This document shows positions 1 through 9,417 of a stretch of DNA of 64,000 bases, piece by piece. Source of the stretch: Cellvibrionaceae bacterium. Its GTDB lineage: Bacteria > Pseudomonadota > Gammaproteobacteria > Pseudomonadales > Cellvibrionaceae. The stretch's first letter is position 1, and each line of letters starts with the position of its first letter. The notes under the pieces are model-generated. The model made no database searches, was not told where the DNA came from, and saw nothing but the letters and a program-made list of their open reading frames with translations. The position numbers were made by a program, and so were the translations under genes. The stretch is from contig JAGKWU010000004.1 in assembly GCA_021151695.1 (NCBI GenBank), forward strand, positions 124,001-188,000, read 5' to 3'.

Positions 1-2
1 CA

Positions 3-635
3 CCACGCACGATTGAATACTCCTGGATGACAGTCGACACCTGGAGCAAGATGTTTGCTGAAGATATAGCCGTCGCCGAACAAGGTGGAGTGGATTTGTT
101 GTTTGTTGGCGATTCCATCACCGCTGGCTGGAATCAGGATATCTGGCAAAAAAATTTCAGCCAATATAATCCCGCCAACTTTGGCATAGGCGGCGACCAC
201 ACAGGTAATTTGCTGTGGCGATTAAAATATGGCCACACCGAAAAGCTGCATCCCAAAGCAGTGGTTATGTTGATAGGCGTGAATAATTTTGGCCACCTGC
301 ATGAAAATCCCGAGCAGGTTTATCAGGGTATAAAAGCCTGCCTCAATCAATTGCGCAAACTCTATCCCAACGCAAAAATTCTGGTGAATGGTGTATTACC
401 CTTTGAAGAATCACCGCAAAGCCAACGCCGTGCCGATGTCAAAACCACCAATGCGTTGGTTGCCAAACTCGCCGATAACAAACATGTTTTCGTAAAAGAC
501 TATGGCGCAAAATTTTTACAACCCGACGGCACTATTTCCAAAGAAATTATGGGCGACTTTTTGCACCCTACCGCTAAAGGTTATCAAATCTGGGTAGATA
601 CCATGTTGCCCGACATACAACAGTTAATGAAATAA
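3..635 (+). CDS. SGNH/GDSL hydrolase, 5' end outside the window
   Basis: This is a secreted-type or cytoplasmic esterase of the SGNH superfamily, close to the platelet-activating-factor acetylhydrolase-like bacterial esterases. The nucleophile block FVGDSITAGW is visible (Ser about 30 residues after the first in-frame ATG at 27). Block II is in NFGIGGDHT, the Asn block in LIGVNNFGH and the C-terminal Asp/His block in DFLHPTAKGY. The frame stays open to the window edge and reads PRTIEYSW before the ATG, so the true start and any signal peptide lie upstream. It is followed after 10 bases by a CE2-like esterase, so the two are probably one operon for deacetylation of plant polysaccharides (inference). 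The substrate cannot be read from the sequence. Confidence 0.85.
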   Translation, partial: PRTIEYSWMTVDTWSKMFAEDIAVAEQGGVDLLFVGDSITAGWNQDIWQKNFSQYNPANFGIGGDHTGNLLWRLKYGHTEKLHPKAVVMLIGVNNFGHLHENPEQVYQGIKACLNQLRKLYPNAKILVNGVLPFEESPQSQRRADVKTTNALVAKLADNKHVFVKDYGAKFLQPDGTISKEIMGDFLHPTAKGYQIWVDTMLPDIQQLMK

Positions 636-645
636 GGAACCAATT

Positions 646-1728
646 ATGCGCAAACTCTTTTATGCGGGCCTTGTATTGTTAAGCACAAGTTTAATCGCCA
701 ACAATCTTGCGGCGACAACGAATACCGCGGAGCCCAATTTGAAATCCATTCCTATCACCGACACTCATATCGCCACAATGGGGCGCATCGAAAAAGCGAG
801 TGATGGTAGCGCCCGCTTCGGTTATCCGGGAGTTAGCTTTTTTGTCACTTTTGAAGGCAAGGAGTTGAATCTGGAGGCATTCAGCGGGAGCAACCAAAGT
901 TACCTGGAAGTCACTGTCGACAAACAGACACCAAAGGTTATCAAACTTACTTCGTCGTCAGCAGTACTTAATTTGGTAAAAAATAACACCACGAAAAAAC
1001 ATCAGGTCACTATAGTTCATCGCAGCGAAACCTGGCATGGATTGGTTACGCTGAAAAGCGTAAGCACTGACGGGAAGTTTTTAGCAGCGCCCTCACTACC
1101 CAAACGCAAAATGTTAGTACTGGGTGATTCAGTCACTTGCGGTGAAGCGATTGAACGCATTGATGGCGGAAAAAAAGACACCAGCTGGTGGAACCCCAGC
1201 TTATCCTACGGCATGCTCACCGCTAAAGCACTTAATGCACAAGTGCAATTAGTGTGCATGGGCGGCCATGGTTTGATTCGCAGCTGGGATGGCAAAACCA
1301 ATGAATTGAATTTGCCGGATTACTATGAACTGGCCATCGCAGACCAAAGCAATCCCGTGAAATGGGATCAAAGCCAATATCAACCAGATGTAATTGTCAG
1401 CGCCATTGGCACCAACGATTTCAGCAAAGGCATTCCTGATCGTGAGACCTATGTCAGCGCTTACGTAAAGCTTTTGCTCAAGCTACTCGCTGATAACAAA
1501 CACGCGGAAATAGTGTTAACCGAAGGAGCCATATTGAATGGCGACAGCAAAACGGCGCTGACTGATTATTTGCACGAAGCCATCAAGCGCACCGCCGATA
1601 AACGTGTGCACTATGTTGCATCCAACTATTACCCCGGCGACAAAACCGATGCACATCCCACCAAAGAGCAGCATGCAGCAATGGCAAAAGATTTAATTCC
1701 AGAAGTGAAGAAAGTGATGAAGTGGTAA
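646..1728 (+). CDS. Carbohydrate esterase family 2-like acetylesterase, secreted
   Basis: The protein has an N-terminal signal peptide (residues 1 to about 23), a beta-sandwich-like region (about 35-145) and a C-terminal SGNH esterase domain. The nucleophile is Ser162 in LVLGDSVTCGE. The Asn/Asp block is SAIGTNDFSKG, and the catalytic His is in DAHPTKEQH near the C-terminus. This two-domain order and the 360-residue length match CE2 enzymes, which remove acetyl groups from xylan or glucomannan and are well known in Cellvibrio japonicus. An AAGGA ribosome site sits about 10 bases before the ATG. The gene is cotranscribed with the SGNH esterase upstream and ends at a strong terminator. The CE2 assignment rests on architecture and motif recognition only. 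Confidence 0.8.
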   Translation: MRKLFYAGLVLLSTSLIANNLAATTNTAEPNLKSIPITDTHIATMGRIEKASDGSARFGYPGVSFFVTFEGKELNLEAFSGSNQSYLEVTVDKQTPKVIKLTSSSAVLNLVKNNTTKKHQVTIVHRSETWHGLVTLKSVSTDGKFLAAPSLPKRKMLVLGDSVTCGEAIERIDGGKKDTSWWNPSLSYGMLTAKALNAQVQLVCMGGHGLIRSWDGKTNELNLPDYYELAIADQSNPVKWDQSQYQPDVIVSAIGTNDFSKGIPDRETYVSAYVKLLLKLLADNKHAEIVLTEGAILNGDSKTALTDYLHEAIKRTADKRVHYVASNYYPGDKTDAHPTKEQHAAMAKDLIPEVKKVMKW

Positions 1729-1742
1729 TAATTGATGAAAAC

Positions 1743-1769
1743 AAAAAAGGGCGCAATTGCGCCCTTTTT
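1743..1769. terminator. Bidirectional Rho-independent terminator
   Basis: A perfect GGGCGCAATTGCGCCC hairpin (1749-1764) is flanked by A6 on the left and T5 on the right. It can end both the esterase operon on the plus strand and the RND transporter gene on the minus strand. Confidence 0.85.
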
Positions 1770-1774
1770 CGTCG

Positions 1775-4342
1775 TTACGATTTTGCAGGTTCTGGCCCCA
1801 AGGGCTTAAACATCAAAATTAGTTTTGGCAGTATAGTAAGCGTGCCCACAATCGCCGTAAACATCGCAAATGACGTCAACACGCCAAAATAAATCGATGG
1901 AATAAATTGCGACAACGCAAGAATGGAAAAACCAATCACAATCGTCGCCGATGTATAAAACATAGCGCGTCCAATTGATGCATGGGATCTATGCATGGAT
2001 TCTATATAGCTACCGCATTTGGCAAACTCTTCTTTAAAGCGATAGATATACTGGATTGCTTGATCCACACCAACACCTACCACAATTGCAGCGATGGTCG
2101 TCGTCATCATATCCATCGGAATATGCGCCAGCCCCATACCACCTAACACAATGCCCGCGGCCAGGATATTGGGGAATATGGCAATCAACGCAATACTGAG
2201 CGAGCGGAACAAGCCGAGCATCATCACCAAGATAGAAATAAATACCACAAAGATGGTAGCAATTTGCGATTCAAACAAACTCGCCAACATGTTGTTGTAG
2301 AGCACCAACATACCGGTGAAATGCACTTGCTCCGGCTGGAAGCCAGCATCAGTCACTGCATACTGCTTAATGCGCTCCACCAACTCTGCACGACGCAAAT
2401 TAGGTGTGGTCTCTTTTACACGTAGAGTAATGCGCGCTTGCTGTTTTTCATCCGACAGGTAGGGATTAATCAGCACATCTTTAATATCGTTTGACAGCGA
2501 GTTGCGCATTACACCCAACTCAAAATTGCTCATGCTGCCGCCGTTAATATCTTTCGCCACTTGATAAGCAATCGCGAGGGATTGCACTTTGCCCACTTCA
2601 GGCAGGGATTCAAGGTGCTCGTGTAATTTTTTAATTTGATCGAGTCCAACCGTGGTAAACCAGTAACTATCCGCTTGCTTGCTTGCAGTACTTGCCTGTG
2701 CCGGAGTCTCCGCAAAAGGATCATCATTGGCAGGTGCAGCTTCCGCTTTTGGTGTTTCGGCGAATGGATCATCTTCGCTGCTTGCAGAAGAAGTTTGCGC
2801 CGCTGCCGTTAAGGCTGCCGTGGGCGCATCCAGAATAATTTCGAGGGTTGCAGTACCACCCAATTGCTTATCGATAACGGATAGGCCGCGATAAATTTCG
2901 CTGTCTGAATGGAAGTAATCAATAAAGCGGTTTTCCACTTCCAGCTTGGTTAAACCAAATACAGACACCAACAGCGCAATTAAGGTCACCAACAAAATTT
3001 TGTTGCCATGGAATTCCGCCAGACGCGAAAAAGGTAAGGTCAAGCGCGCCGAAGTATCGCCCTTATCTTTTGGCTCACCTTTTTGCAACAGCATCAAACC
3101 TGCGGGCACTATTACAAACGACAAAATAAAGGCGACTACCAGCCCGATAGTCATCATCCAGCCAAAATCGATTACCGGACGAATGCCACTCATCACCAGT
3201 GACATAAAAGCCACAACAGTGGTCAACGCGGAATAGAAACAGGGAATTGCCATGGCGCGCGCTGTCGCCATCACCAACTCCTCTTGCGACCACTCAGGAT
3301 GCTGCGCGTGGATTTCACGATAGCGCACCACCACATAAATGGTGAAGGCGAAAGCCATGATCAACAGCAGCGCCACAAAGTTAGACGAGATAACGGTGAG
3401 TCGCCAATCGATCCAACTCAACCAACCCAGCATAAGCGCAACAGACATCAAACAAGTGCCCAGAGGTAAAATCACGAAGCGCCACTGACGGAAAATCAAT
3501 GCAAGTACAACGATGATAAAGGCCACCAGCACCACACCAAACATAATCAAATCGCTTTTGATGTAGGTGAGCATATCCGAGGTGATCATGCTGACGCCGC
3601 CGAGGAATATTTCTGCTCCGTCGCGATATTTCGCTGCAATCGCACGCACCTGCTCTACACGCTCACTGTCTTTGGCGGCGGCAATGGTGCGTACTTTAAG
3701 GAACTCGGCGGATACTTTTTCCAAGTCTTGTTTTTCAGCCTCGCTCAACCCTTCCGCATCGCGTTTTGCACGCAAAGCATCGCGATGGCGCACCATGGCG
3801 ATATATTCATTATTAACATCAAGGTTAAGCAGCAATGCTGTGGTTTTGCCATCGGGGCTCAATAGCATATTGCGATAAATGGGACTGGTCAGAAATTCTT
3901 TTTTGGCGGCTTCGCGATCAACACCTTCACTCAACAGTGTGCGCGTGGATTCTTTTTGCTCGGCCAGCGAGCGCATGGGGCTGTAAATTAGCGGGACATC
4001 AATCATGGAATTGACGCTTTGAACGCCCTGCACTTTGGCTAATTCTTCGCGCATTTGCTTCAGGCGATTAATCGCCGCATCGGAAAACATGTCTTCTTTA
4101 GGTGAATAGGTCACCACCAGAAAATCACCGCGCTGGTAGCGCGAATTTATCTCGCGAAAATAATCGATGGTATTGTCGTGCTCCAGGGTGAGCGCGTCCG
4201 CAGAGGCATCGAGTTTGAAATTGGGTAGACCGAGAATTGCCACAACTGTCAGCAACACCACGCTGGCAAGTACAACAGCGGGTCGTTTGATAATGGTGGC
4301 CAGGTAGAGGGAAGAAATAGCGTTTTGCAACTTATCCAACAT
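1775..4342 (-). CDS. RND superfamily exporter (MMPL/SSD type)
   Basis: This is an inner-membrane RND-family permease of about 855 residues with two homologous halves. Each half has one N-terminal membrane helix, a large periplasmic loop and a bundle of five further helices (for example MFGVVLVAFIIVVLALIF and ILVMMLGLFRSLSIALIAIF). The size and pattern fit the predicted-exporter/MMPL branch (hopanoid- or lipid-transport-like), not the drug pumps of about 1050 residues. The Met giving MLDKLQNAI is taken as start (4342), because the 40 residues upstream of it look non-coding. The second periplasmic loop holds an Ala/Ser-rich insertion with DDPFAETP twice. The gene stands alone and no adaptor or TolC gene is adjacent. 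The substrate is unknown. Confidence 0.85.
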   Translation of the reverse strand: MLDKLQNAISSLYLATIIKRPAVVLASVVLLTVVAILGLPNFKLDASADALTLEHDNTIDYFREINSRYQRGDFLVVTYSPKEDMFSDAAINRLKQMREELAKVQGVQSVNSMIDVPLIYSPMRSLAEQKESTRTLLSEGVDREAAKKEFLTSPIYRNMLLSPDGKTTALLLNLDVNNEYIAMVRHRDALRAKRDAEGLSEAEKQDLEKVSAEFLKVRTIAAAKDSERVEQVRAIAAKYRDGAEIFLGGVSMITSDMLTYIKSDLIMFGVVLVAFIIVVLALIFRQWRFVILPLGTCLMSVALMLGWLSWIDWRLTVISSNFVALLLIMAFAFTIYVVVRYREIHAQHPEWSQEELVMATARAMAIPCFYSALTTVVAFMSLVMSGIRPVIDFGWMMTIGLVVAFILSFVIVPAGLMLLQKGEPKDKGDTSARLTLPFSRLAEFHGNKILLVTLIALLVSVFGLTKLEVENRFIDYFHSDSEIYRGLSVIDKQLGGTATLEIILDAPTAALTAAAQTSSASSEDDPFAETPKAEAAPANDDPFAETPAQASTASKQADSYWFTTVGLDQIKKLHEHLESLPEVGKVQSLAIAYQVAKDINGGSMSNFELGVMRNSLSNDIKDVLINPYLSDEKQQARITLRVKETTPNLRRAELVERIKQYAVTDAGFQPEQVHFTGMLVLYNNMLASLFESQIATIFVVFISILVMMLGLFRSLSIALIAIFPNILAAGIVLGGMGLAHIPMDMMTTTIAAIVVGVGVDQAIQYIYRFKEEFAKCGSYIESMHRSHASIGRAMFYTSATIVIGFSILALSQFIPSIYFGVLTSFAMFTAIVGTLTILPKLILMFKPLGPEPAKS

Positions 4343-4584
4343 GAGGTGGAAACCTTTTCTATTTGCTTGTGGCTCAGGTTGTATCCTGATACATCGTCCG
4401 TAACAGAAAAAACCGGAATTATGGGCCCGTAAGGCCATGGGGTGGGAAAAACCGGTTGCCATTATGGGGCAGCAGGGCCGGCTTGAACATCTTTAATTCC
4501 CTGATCCAGGCCAAAGGGTGACAATTATCAGCCGCCAAGCTGAACAATATCTTAACAGCCCTTTTAGCAGCGCCCGCCCATGGA

Positions 4585-4911
4585 TTATTCGGTTTTTGTG
4601 TGACCGTCGATATGCCCAAGAGGTTTCTCGGGCCAGAGTAAATCGCGTACACGCACCTTTAATTCCTTGGCTTCGGGAAAGCCATTGTCGCGCTTGCGCT
4701 CCCAAATCAGCTCACCATTTAACCAGACCTCAAACACACCACCAGTACCCGGCTTGAGCGTCACCTCATGCAGATCGCCATCAAATGTGGAGAGTAATTC
4801 CTGGGCCAGCCAGGCTGAACGCAACATCCATCGACACTGGTTGCAATAATGAATAATAACCTTGTTACTATCAGGCAATGAATTTGGTGACATATCGTTC
4901 GAATTGGACAT
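4585..4911 (-). CDS. SelT/SelW/SelH family (Rdx) redox protein
   Basis: A small thioredoxin-fold protein of about 108 residues with the CxxC motif in IHYCNQCRW near the N-terminus, then LLSTFDGDLHEVTLKPGTGGVFEVWLN as family-typical core. Bacterial members use Cys where animal homologues have selenocysteine; their role is thought to be thiol redox, but no substrate is established. The start is set at MSNSND (4911), not the longer option at 4938. It is divergent from the FHA gene with 72 bases between the two starts. Confidence 0.8.
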   Translation of the reverse strand: MSNSNDMSPNSLPDSNKVIIHYCNQCRWMLRSAWLAQELLSTFDGDLHEVTLKPGTGGVFEVWLNGELIWERKRDNGFPEAKELKVRVRDLLWPEKPLGHIDGHTKTE

Positions 4912-4983
4912 AAACAAACCTGTGCTGAATTGGTACAATCGTCACATTATAAATCGGCCAGCCCGCCTCCCGGAAACTCACGA

Positions 4984-5820
4984 ATGTTAAAGCTCCATTT
5001 CAAGGACAACCGCCAACCTGCATTTTGGGTGACGGAGAAGCTGTATTGCATAGGCTCCGCTGCAGATAACCAGCTCATTATCAATGACTCAAGTATTGAT
5101 CCCCTACATGCCAAACTGATTGTTGAAGACGAGAAATTCCTGCTCAAAGACAATAACAGCTCCAGTGGCTGCTTCATTAACGGCCAGCGCGTCACCCAAA
5201 AAGAAATCGTACCGGGCGACATCATCAAACTTGGTTCCGCAGAACTCATAGTGCTCGACCCACGCCGCCTCCACGAAGAGGAGGAAGAACAGCACAGCGC
5301 TCCCTGGCGATTGGTATCCGAAAGCAGCTGGCTGCCTGGTAAGACTTTTATTATCCCGCCGGATCGGCCGGTCATTATTGGGCGTACAGACCAGTGCGAC
5401 ATCACGATTCCCGGCACCCATCTCTCCCGCCGCCATGCCGAACTGCACATTCAAGGGCCCGATCTGCACATTAAAGACCTCGGCTCCGCCAACGGCACCT
5501 TCCTCAATGACAAAAGCATTGACGAAGCCGTGGCCCAGAATGGAGACCGCCTGCGCCTGGATGTTTATACCTTTCGTCTGATAGCACCGGAAACGGACGC
5601 CCATAAAACCCGTATTCGCGCCTCTATAGACGCCATCAATAAACCCGTCGAACGCAAACAAACCAGCAATGAACCCAAACGCTGGAAGACTCGCCCCACC
5701 TCTCCGGGCAACCGCATCGAGCCAACCTATGAGGAAGCCCGCATCGCCAATTGGAAATGGATTGCACTGGGTGTATCCCTTGTTGCATTAGCCATGATTG
5801 GCGGCAAGTTGTTATGGTAG
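4984..5820 (+). CDS. Tandem FHA-domain protein with C-terminal membrane anchor
   Basis: Two forkhead-associated domains are visible. The first covers about residues 15-95 (YCIGSAADNQL, then DNNSSSGCFINGQRV). The second covers about 130-205 (VIIGRTDQCDI, HLSRRHAEL, LGSANGTFLND). FHA domains bind phosphothreonine peptides; the second domain keeps the classic GR, SxxH and NG residues, while the first lacks the SRxH block (it has DPLHAKL). A charged linker follows, and the last 20 residues (WIALGVSLVALAMIGGKLLW) form a tail anchor. The start is MLKLHF at 4984. The gene lies 46 bases before ppa on the same strand, so it may share a transcript. No Ser/Thr kinase is adjacent. Confidence 0.82.
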   Translation: MLKLHFKDNRQPAFWVTEKLYCIGSAADNQLIINDSSIDPLHAKLIVEDEKFLLKDNNSSSGCFINGQRVTQKEIVPGDIIKLGSAELIVLDPRRLHEEEEEQHSAPWRLVSESSWLPGKTFIIPPDRPVIIGRTDQCDITIPGTHLSRRHAELHIQGPDLHIKDLGSANGTFLNDKSIDEAVAQNGDRLRLDVYTFRLIAPETDAHKTRIRASIDAINKPVERKQTSNEPKRWKTRPTSPGNRIEPTYEEARIANWKWIALGVSLVALAMIGGKLLW

Positions 5821-5866
5821 AATCCGCCCCCGAATTGAAAAACGCCAACCTCATCAGGACCTTACT

Positions 5867-6397
5867 ATGAGCTTTGAAAAAATCCCGGCCGGCAAAAGCC
5901 TGCCAGATGACTTTAACGTTGTAATCGAAATCCCGCTGAACAGCAGCATCAAATACGAAATCGACAAAGATGCTGATGCCCTCTTTGTTGACCGTCTGGT
6001 AAGCACGCCCATGCACTATCCAGCCAATTACGGCTATATCCCGCAAACCCTGTGCGGAGATGGCGATGCTGCCGACGTACTGGTATTGTTCCCAGAGCCA
6101 GTACAAGCCGGTTCAGTGATTCGCTGCCGTCCTATCGCAGTACTGAAAATGACCGACGAAGCCGGTGAAGATTCCAAGATCCTGGCGGTTCCGCACGATA
6201 AACTGACCAAGCTGTACAGCAACATCAAATCCCTGAGCGACCTGCCAGAAATCATTCCCCAGCAAATTGGCCACTTCTTTGAACACTACAAAGACCTGGA
6301 AAAAGGCAAGTGGGTAAAAGTAGAAGGCTGGGGCGACCTGGAAGCTGCGCGCAAAGAGATCCTCGATGCCGCAGAGCGCTACAAAGCCGCGCAATAA
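5867..6397 (+). CDS. ppa: Inorganic pyrophosphatase, family I
   Basis: A soluble Mg-dependent enzyme that hydrolyses pyrophosphate and so pulls biosynthetic reactions forward. The 176-residue length equals the E. coli enzyme. The start MSFEKIPAGK, the YPANYGYIPQTL block and the acidic metal-binding signature CGDGDAADVLVLF (Asp65, Asp67, Asp70) are all present. The longer frame from 5798 overlaps the FHA gene and is not the start. A hairpin terminator follows. Confidence 0.95.
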   Translation: MSFEKIPAGKSLPDDFNVVIEIPLNSSIKYEIDKDADALFVDRLVSTPMHYPANYGYIPQTLCGDGDAADVLVLFPEPVQAGSVIRCRPIAVLKMTDEAGEDSKILAVPHDKLTKLYSNIKSLSDLPEIIPQQIGHFFEHYKDLEKGKWVKVEGWGDLEAARKEILDAAERYKAAQ

Positions 6398-6416
6398 AGC
6401 AGTAAGATATGACAAA

Positions 6417-6447
6417 ACAACGGCCGCTCAGCGGTCGTTGTACTTTT
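6417..6447 (+). terminator. Probable terminator after ppa
   Basis: The stem ACAACGGCCGC, loop TCA and GCGGTCGTTGT pair with one G-T wobble (6417-6441). They are followed after AC by TTTT. Confidence 0.6.
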
Positions 6448-6563
6448 GGCCGGGGTGAGAGCCGAGCCAGCAAAAAACAGACTATCCTTCATAGGCGCAG
6501 GGAAAAAGCACCTACTACAAAAACCAGCAGGCTTGTGCGTATTTCACTTATAAGAAGACACGC

Positions 6564-7910
6564 ATGAAAAATTTCAGCAACAAGCGGGCTAATACAATGA
6601 ACAACCCCAACATCCCGACACCAAAGCTGGGCGTAAATCCTTTACTCTGGGTTCCCACCGGCTATTTCACCATGGCACTCACCTACAACATTCTCACCGC
6701 GGCTTGCGTGATTATGTTTAGCAACCTGGGCATGAACAACACCGAGGCCGCAGGTTACGCCAGCGCCCTTGGCCTTGCTTATACCATCAAGCCATTGTTC
6801 GCCGCCTTTTTGGAGATGTACAAAACCAAAAAGTTTTTCGTACTTAGCTCGCAAATATTGCAAGGTATCGGATTTATCGCCATCGCCTTGTTGCTTGGTC
6901 TGCCCAGCTACTTTATTCCCATGATCACGCTCTTCTGGATTATCTCCTTTATCGGCTCGGTACAGGACATCACCAGCGATGGCGTATACGTCACCTCCAT
7001 GAACAGCAAACAACAAGCTCAGTTCTGCGGTGTGCAAAGCTTTAGCTGGAACCTGGGCAAACTGGCCATCACTGGTGGCCTGGTAATCCTGACCGGCGTT
7101 TTGCATCAACATATTTTCGGTTTCGCACCCAACATTGTGGGCGAAGAGTGGAAAAAATCCTGGCAAGTCGCCTTTGCATTATTGGGCGGCATTATGATTC
7201 TCATGGCTGCTTGGCATTGGAAATTCATGCCTGATGGCGCGCGCTCCGAACATGCACCTAATAACGTCGCTGAAGCGGGAAGTTTATTGGTCGATGCATT
7301 TATCACTTTCTTCCAAAAGAAAGGCATCTGGATGATGATAGGTTTCGCCTTCCTGTTCCGCCTGAGCTACGGCTTTTTGCAAGCACCGAGCATACTGTTT
7401 ATGAAAGATGCTGTTGAAAAAGGCGGCCTTGCATTAAGCAACCAGGAACTCGGACTTATCTACTCTGTGTTTGGCTTGGGTGCCAACATTATTGGCTCCT
7501 TGATCGGCGGCTTCTACGTTGCCAAGAAAGGATTGAAAACAGCCCTCTTCCCACTTTGCTGCGCCATCAATATTCCCAACGTAACCTTCCTCGCGTTGGC
7601 AATTATCAAACCCGAGAACTATGCAGTGATTGCTTCGGGCGTCATCGTCGAGCAATTCTTCTTCGGTATAGGCTCCGTGGGCTTCATGATCTATCTGATG
7701 CAGCAATTGGCTCCTGGTAAATACGCCACCAGTCACTACGCCTTCGGTACAGCGCTGATGGGCTTGTGCATGATGCTCACCGGTATGGTCAGCGGCTACC
7801 TGCAAGAACACATGGGTTATATCGGCTACTTTATTTTTGTTATGGTAGCTACTATCCCCTCCTTCCTGGTTTGCTGGTTTGCTCCATTCCATCACAAACA
7901 TGAGGTGTAA
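6564..7910 (+). CDS. MFS transporter, AmpG-like
   Basis: A 12-helix major facilitator of 448 residues. It resembles the AmpG/PAT branch, inner-membrane permeases that import muropeptides or related sugars: PLLWVPTGYFTMALTY at the start, an early SVQDITSDGVYV segment and the C-terminal GYIGYFIFVMVATIPSFLV. AmpG proper takes up anhydromuropeptides during cell-wall recycling, but here the substrate is uncertain, and oligosaccharide or siderophore import by relatives is also possible. An alternative start is the ATG at 6597 (MNNPNIPTPKLG). It is a single gene closed by a strong terminator. Confidence 0.7.
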   Translation: MKNFSNKRANTMNNPNIPTPKLGVNPLLWVPTGYFTMALTYNILTAACVIMFSNLGMNNTEAAGYASALGLAYTIKPLFAAFLEMYKTKKFFVLSSQILQGIGFIAIALLLGLPSYFIPMITLFWIISFIGSVQDITSDGVYVTSMNSKQQAQFCGVQSFSWNLGKLAITGGLVILTGVLHQHIFGFAPNIVGEEWKKSWQVAFALLGGIMILMAAWHWKFMPDGARSEHAPNNVAEAGSLLVDAFITFFQKKGIWMMIGFAFLFRLSYGFLQAPSILFMKDAVEKGGLALSNQELGLIYSVFGLGANIIGSLIGGFYVAKKGLKTALFPLCCAINIPNVTFLALAIIKPENYAVIASGVIVEQFFFGIGSVGFMIYLMQQLAPGKYATSHYAFGTALMGLCMMLTGMVSGYLQEHMGYIGYFIFVMVATIPSFLVCWFAPFHHKHEV

Positions 7911-7921
7911 GATCCTCGTGC

Positions 7922-7950
7922 AAAAACGGCCGCAAATGCGGCCGTTTTTC
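7922..7950. terminator. Bidirectional Rho-independent terminator
   Basis: The hairpin ACGGCCGCAAATGCGGCCGT is flanked by A5 and T5. It serves the AmpG-like gene on the plus strand and, from the other side, the end of the type I secretion operon on the minus strand. Confidence 0.85.
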
Positions 7951-7970
7951 TTTATACACTTCAACACTCT

Positions 7971-9416
7971 TTACCGTTCATCAAGACTTTCCGACACGTG
8001 GCGCTTCAGCGGATCAAGGAAATATTCAATCACGCGGCGCTGCGTTGTTTTAATTTCCGTAGTGACCGCCATACCGGGCGTTAAATTCATTTTATCACCA
8101 TCAACCCAAAGGCTATTCTTTTTAAGCTTTATGCGGACAGCAAATACCAGTCCCAACTTTTCATCCTGAATTGCATCGGACGAAACACTAATCACCTCTC
8201 CATCCAATGTGCCATATTTGGTAAAAGAAAATGTCTCGACTTTAATTTCTACCAACTGGCCTTTATGCACAAAGCCCACATCCTGATTGGATAAATAAGC
8301 CTCGACTTCGACGGGGCTTTCTGCAGGAACAACAATCATCAATGGCTGCGCAGGTGTGACAACACCGCCAACGGTATGAATCGCCAATTGCTGAACAGTC
8401 CCGGATACAGGTGCAGTCAAACGCATAAACTGCCGGCGTGACCCGGCCTTAATATACTCTTGGGCAAGAGATGAAGTGCGTTGTTCCGCCTCATGCAATT
8501 TGTCCAACCACAAGCGGCGGGTCTCAGCCACAAATTGTTTGCTTTCTCGCTCAGCCTCCAAAAGCGAAGCAGAGATTTCAGCAAGATGTTCTGTCTCTGC
8601 AGCCAAATCCCTCTCTTGCTCAATCAAATTGGTTTTAAGTTCAAGATAATCGTGTTGCGAAACATATTTTTGTGCGAGCAACCGCTGAAGGTCTTGTTCC
8701 CGCTGTTGCGTAATTGGCAATGTCTGCTGATATTTTTCAACAATAGCCTGTGTAGAACGCAGCTCCGCCTGATGCCTGATAATAGCGGCATTCAGTTGCA
8801 AGCTCCTGGTTTTATAAGCGTCAAACTGGCCTTTAGCCAAACGCTTCTGTGCCCCCATACTTTCTGCTGATATAACACCGGTAAAACCACTGACATCCAA
8901 ATTCATTTGTGCAGGCTTGCCAGTCGCTTCATATTCCAAACTTGTTACCAAGGATTTATACATAGCTGAATCAAGAAACGCCGCCTCATATTCCGCGGAC
9001 AACCTGTCTATATCCGCTTGCGCTATGGTCGAATCCAATTCAATCAACGTATCCCCGGCGTGCACCACTTGCCCATCGCGAACATGTATAGCGCGAATGG
9101 CGGCGGTCTCCAAAGGCTGGATAGTTTTACTGCGGCTATCCGGCACCACTTTTCCAGCGGCGGTTGCTACAACATCCAGCTTTCCAAAAAACGACCAGAG
9201 CAAAAGCAATCCCATAAATAAAATGATGAGTCGCATTAACACTTTGGGTGCGGGATGCACTGGCGTTTCACGCAGTGCGAGTGTAGAAGGTAAAAATTCA
9301 TATTCGTGAGGCAAACGCGCCACTTCATTCATCTGATGGCGCTGCCCCCACGCCTGCATAAAAACCGTTTTATAACGCAACCATAGGTCGCTCACTGCCT
9401 GGCTTTTAATTCCCAT
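7971..9416 (-). CDS. Type I secretion periplasmic adaptor (HlyD family)
   Basis: The membrane fusion protein of a type I secretion system, linking the inner-membrane ABC transporter to a TolC-like channel. From the chosen start (MGIKSQ, 9416) it has a cytoplasmic N-terminus, one membrane helix at about 60-79 (MRLIILFMGLLLLWSFFGKL), a lipoyl half-motif (TIQPLETAAIRAIHVRDGQVV) and a long alpha-helical hairpin (about 130-340). The second lipoyl half (LTAPVSGTVQQLAIHTVGGVV) and the C-terminal beta-barrel follow. The ATG is one base after the ABC gene stop (TAATATG) and has a GGGAGG site inside the ABC gene end, so the two are translationally coupled. No outer-membrane TolC gene is in the window. 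Confidence 0.93.
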   Translation of the reverse strand: MGIKSQAVSDLWLRYKTVFMQAWGQRHQMNEVARLPHEYEFLPSTLALRETPVHPAPKVLMRLIILFMGLLLLWSFFGKLDVVATAAGKVVPDSRSKTIQPLETAAIRAIHVRDGQVVHAGDTLIELDSTIAQADIDRLSAEYEAAFLDSAMYKSLVTSLEYEATGKPAQMNLDVSGFTGVISAESMGAQKRLAKGQFDAYKTRSLQLNAAIIRHQAELRSTQAIVEKYQQTLPITQQREQDLQRLLAQKYVSQHDYLELKTNLIEQERDLAAETEHLAEISASLLEAERESKQFVAETRRLWLDKLHEAEQRTSSLAQEYIKAGSRRQFMRLTAPVSGTVQQLAIHTVGGVVTPAQPLMIVVPAESPVEVEAYLSNQDVGFVHKGQLVEIKVETFSFTKYGTLDGEVISVSSDAIQDEKLGLVFAVRIKLKKNSLWVDGDKMNLTPGMAVTTEIKTTQRRVIEYFLDPLKRHVSESLDER

Positions 9417-9417
9417 A

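Noticed and set aside
4343..4462. N-terminal 40-residue extension of the RND exporter
   Set aside because: The extension is Cys/His/Arg-rich and unlike a membrane protein start; MLDKLQNAI directly precedes the first helix.
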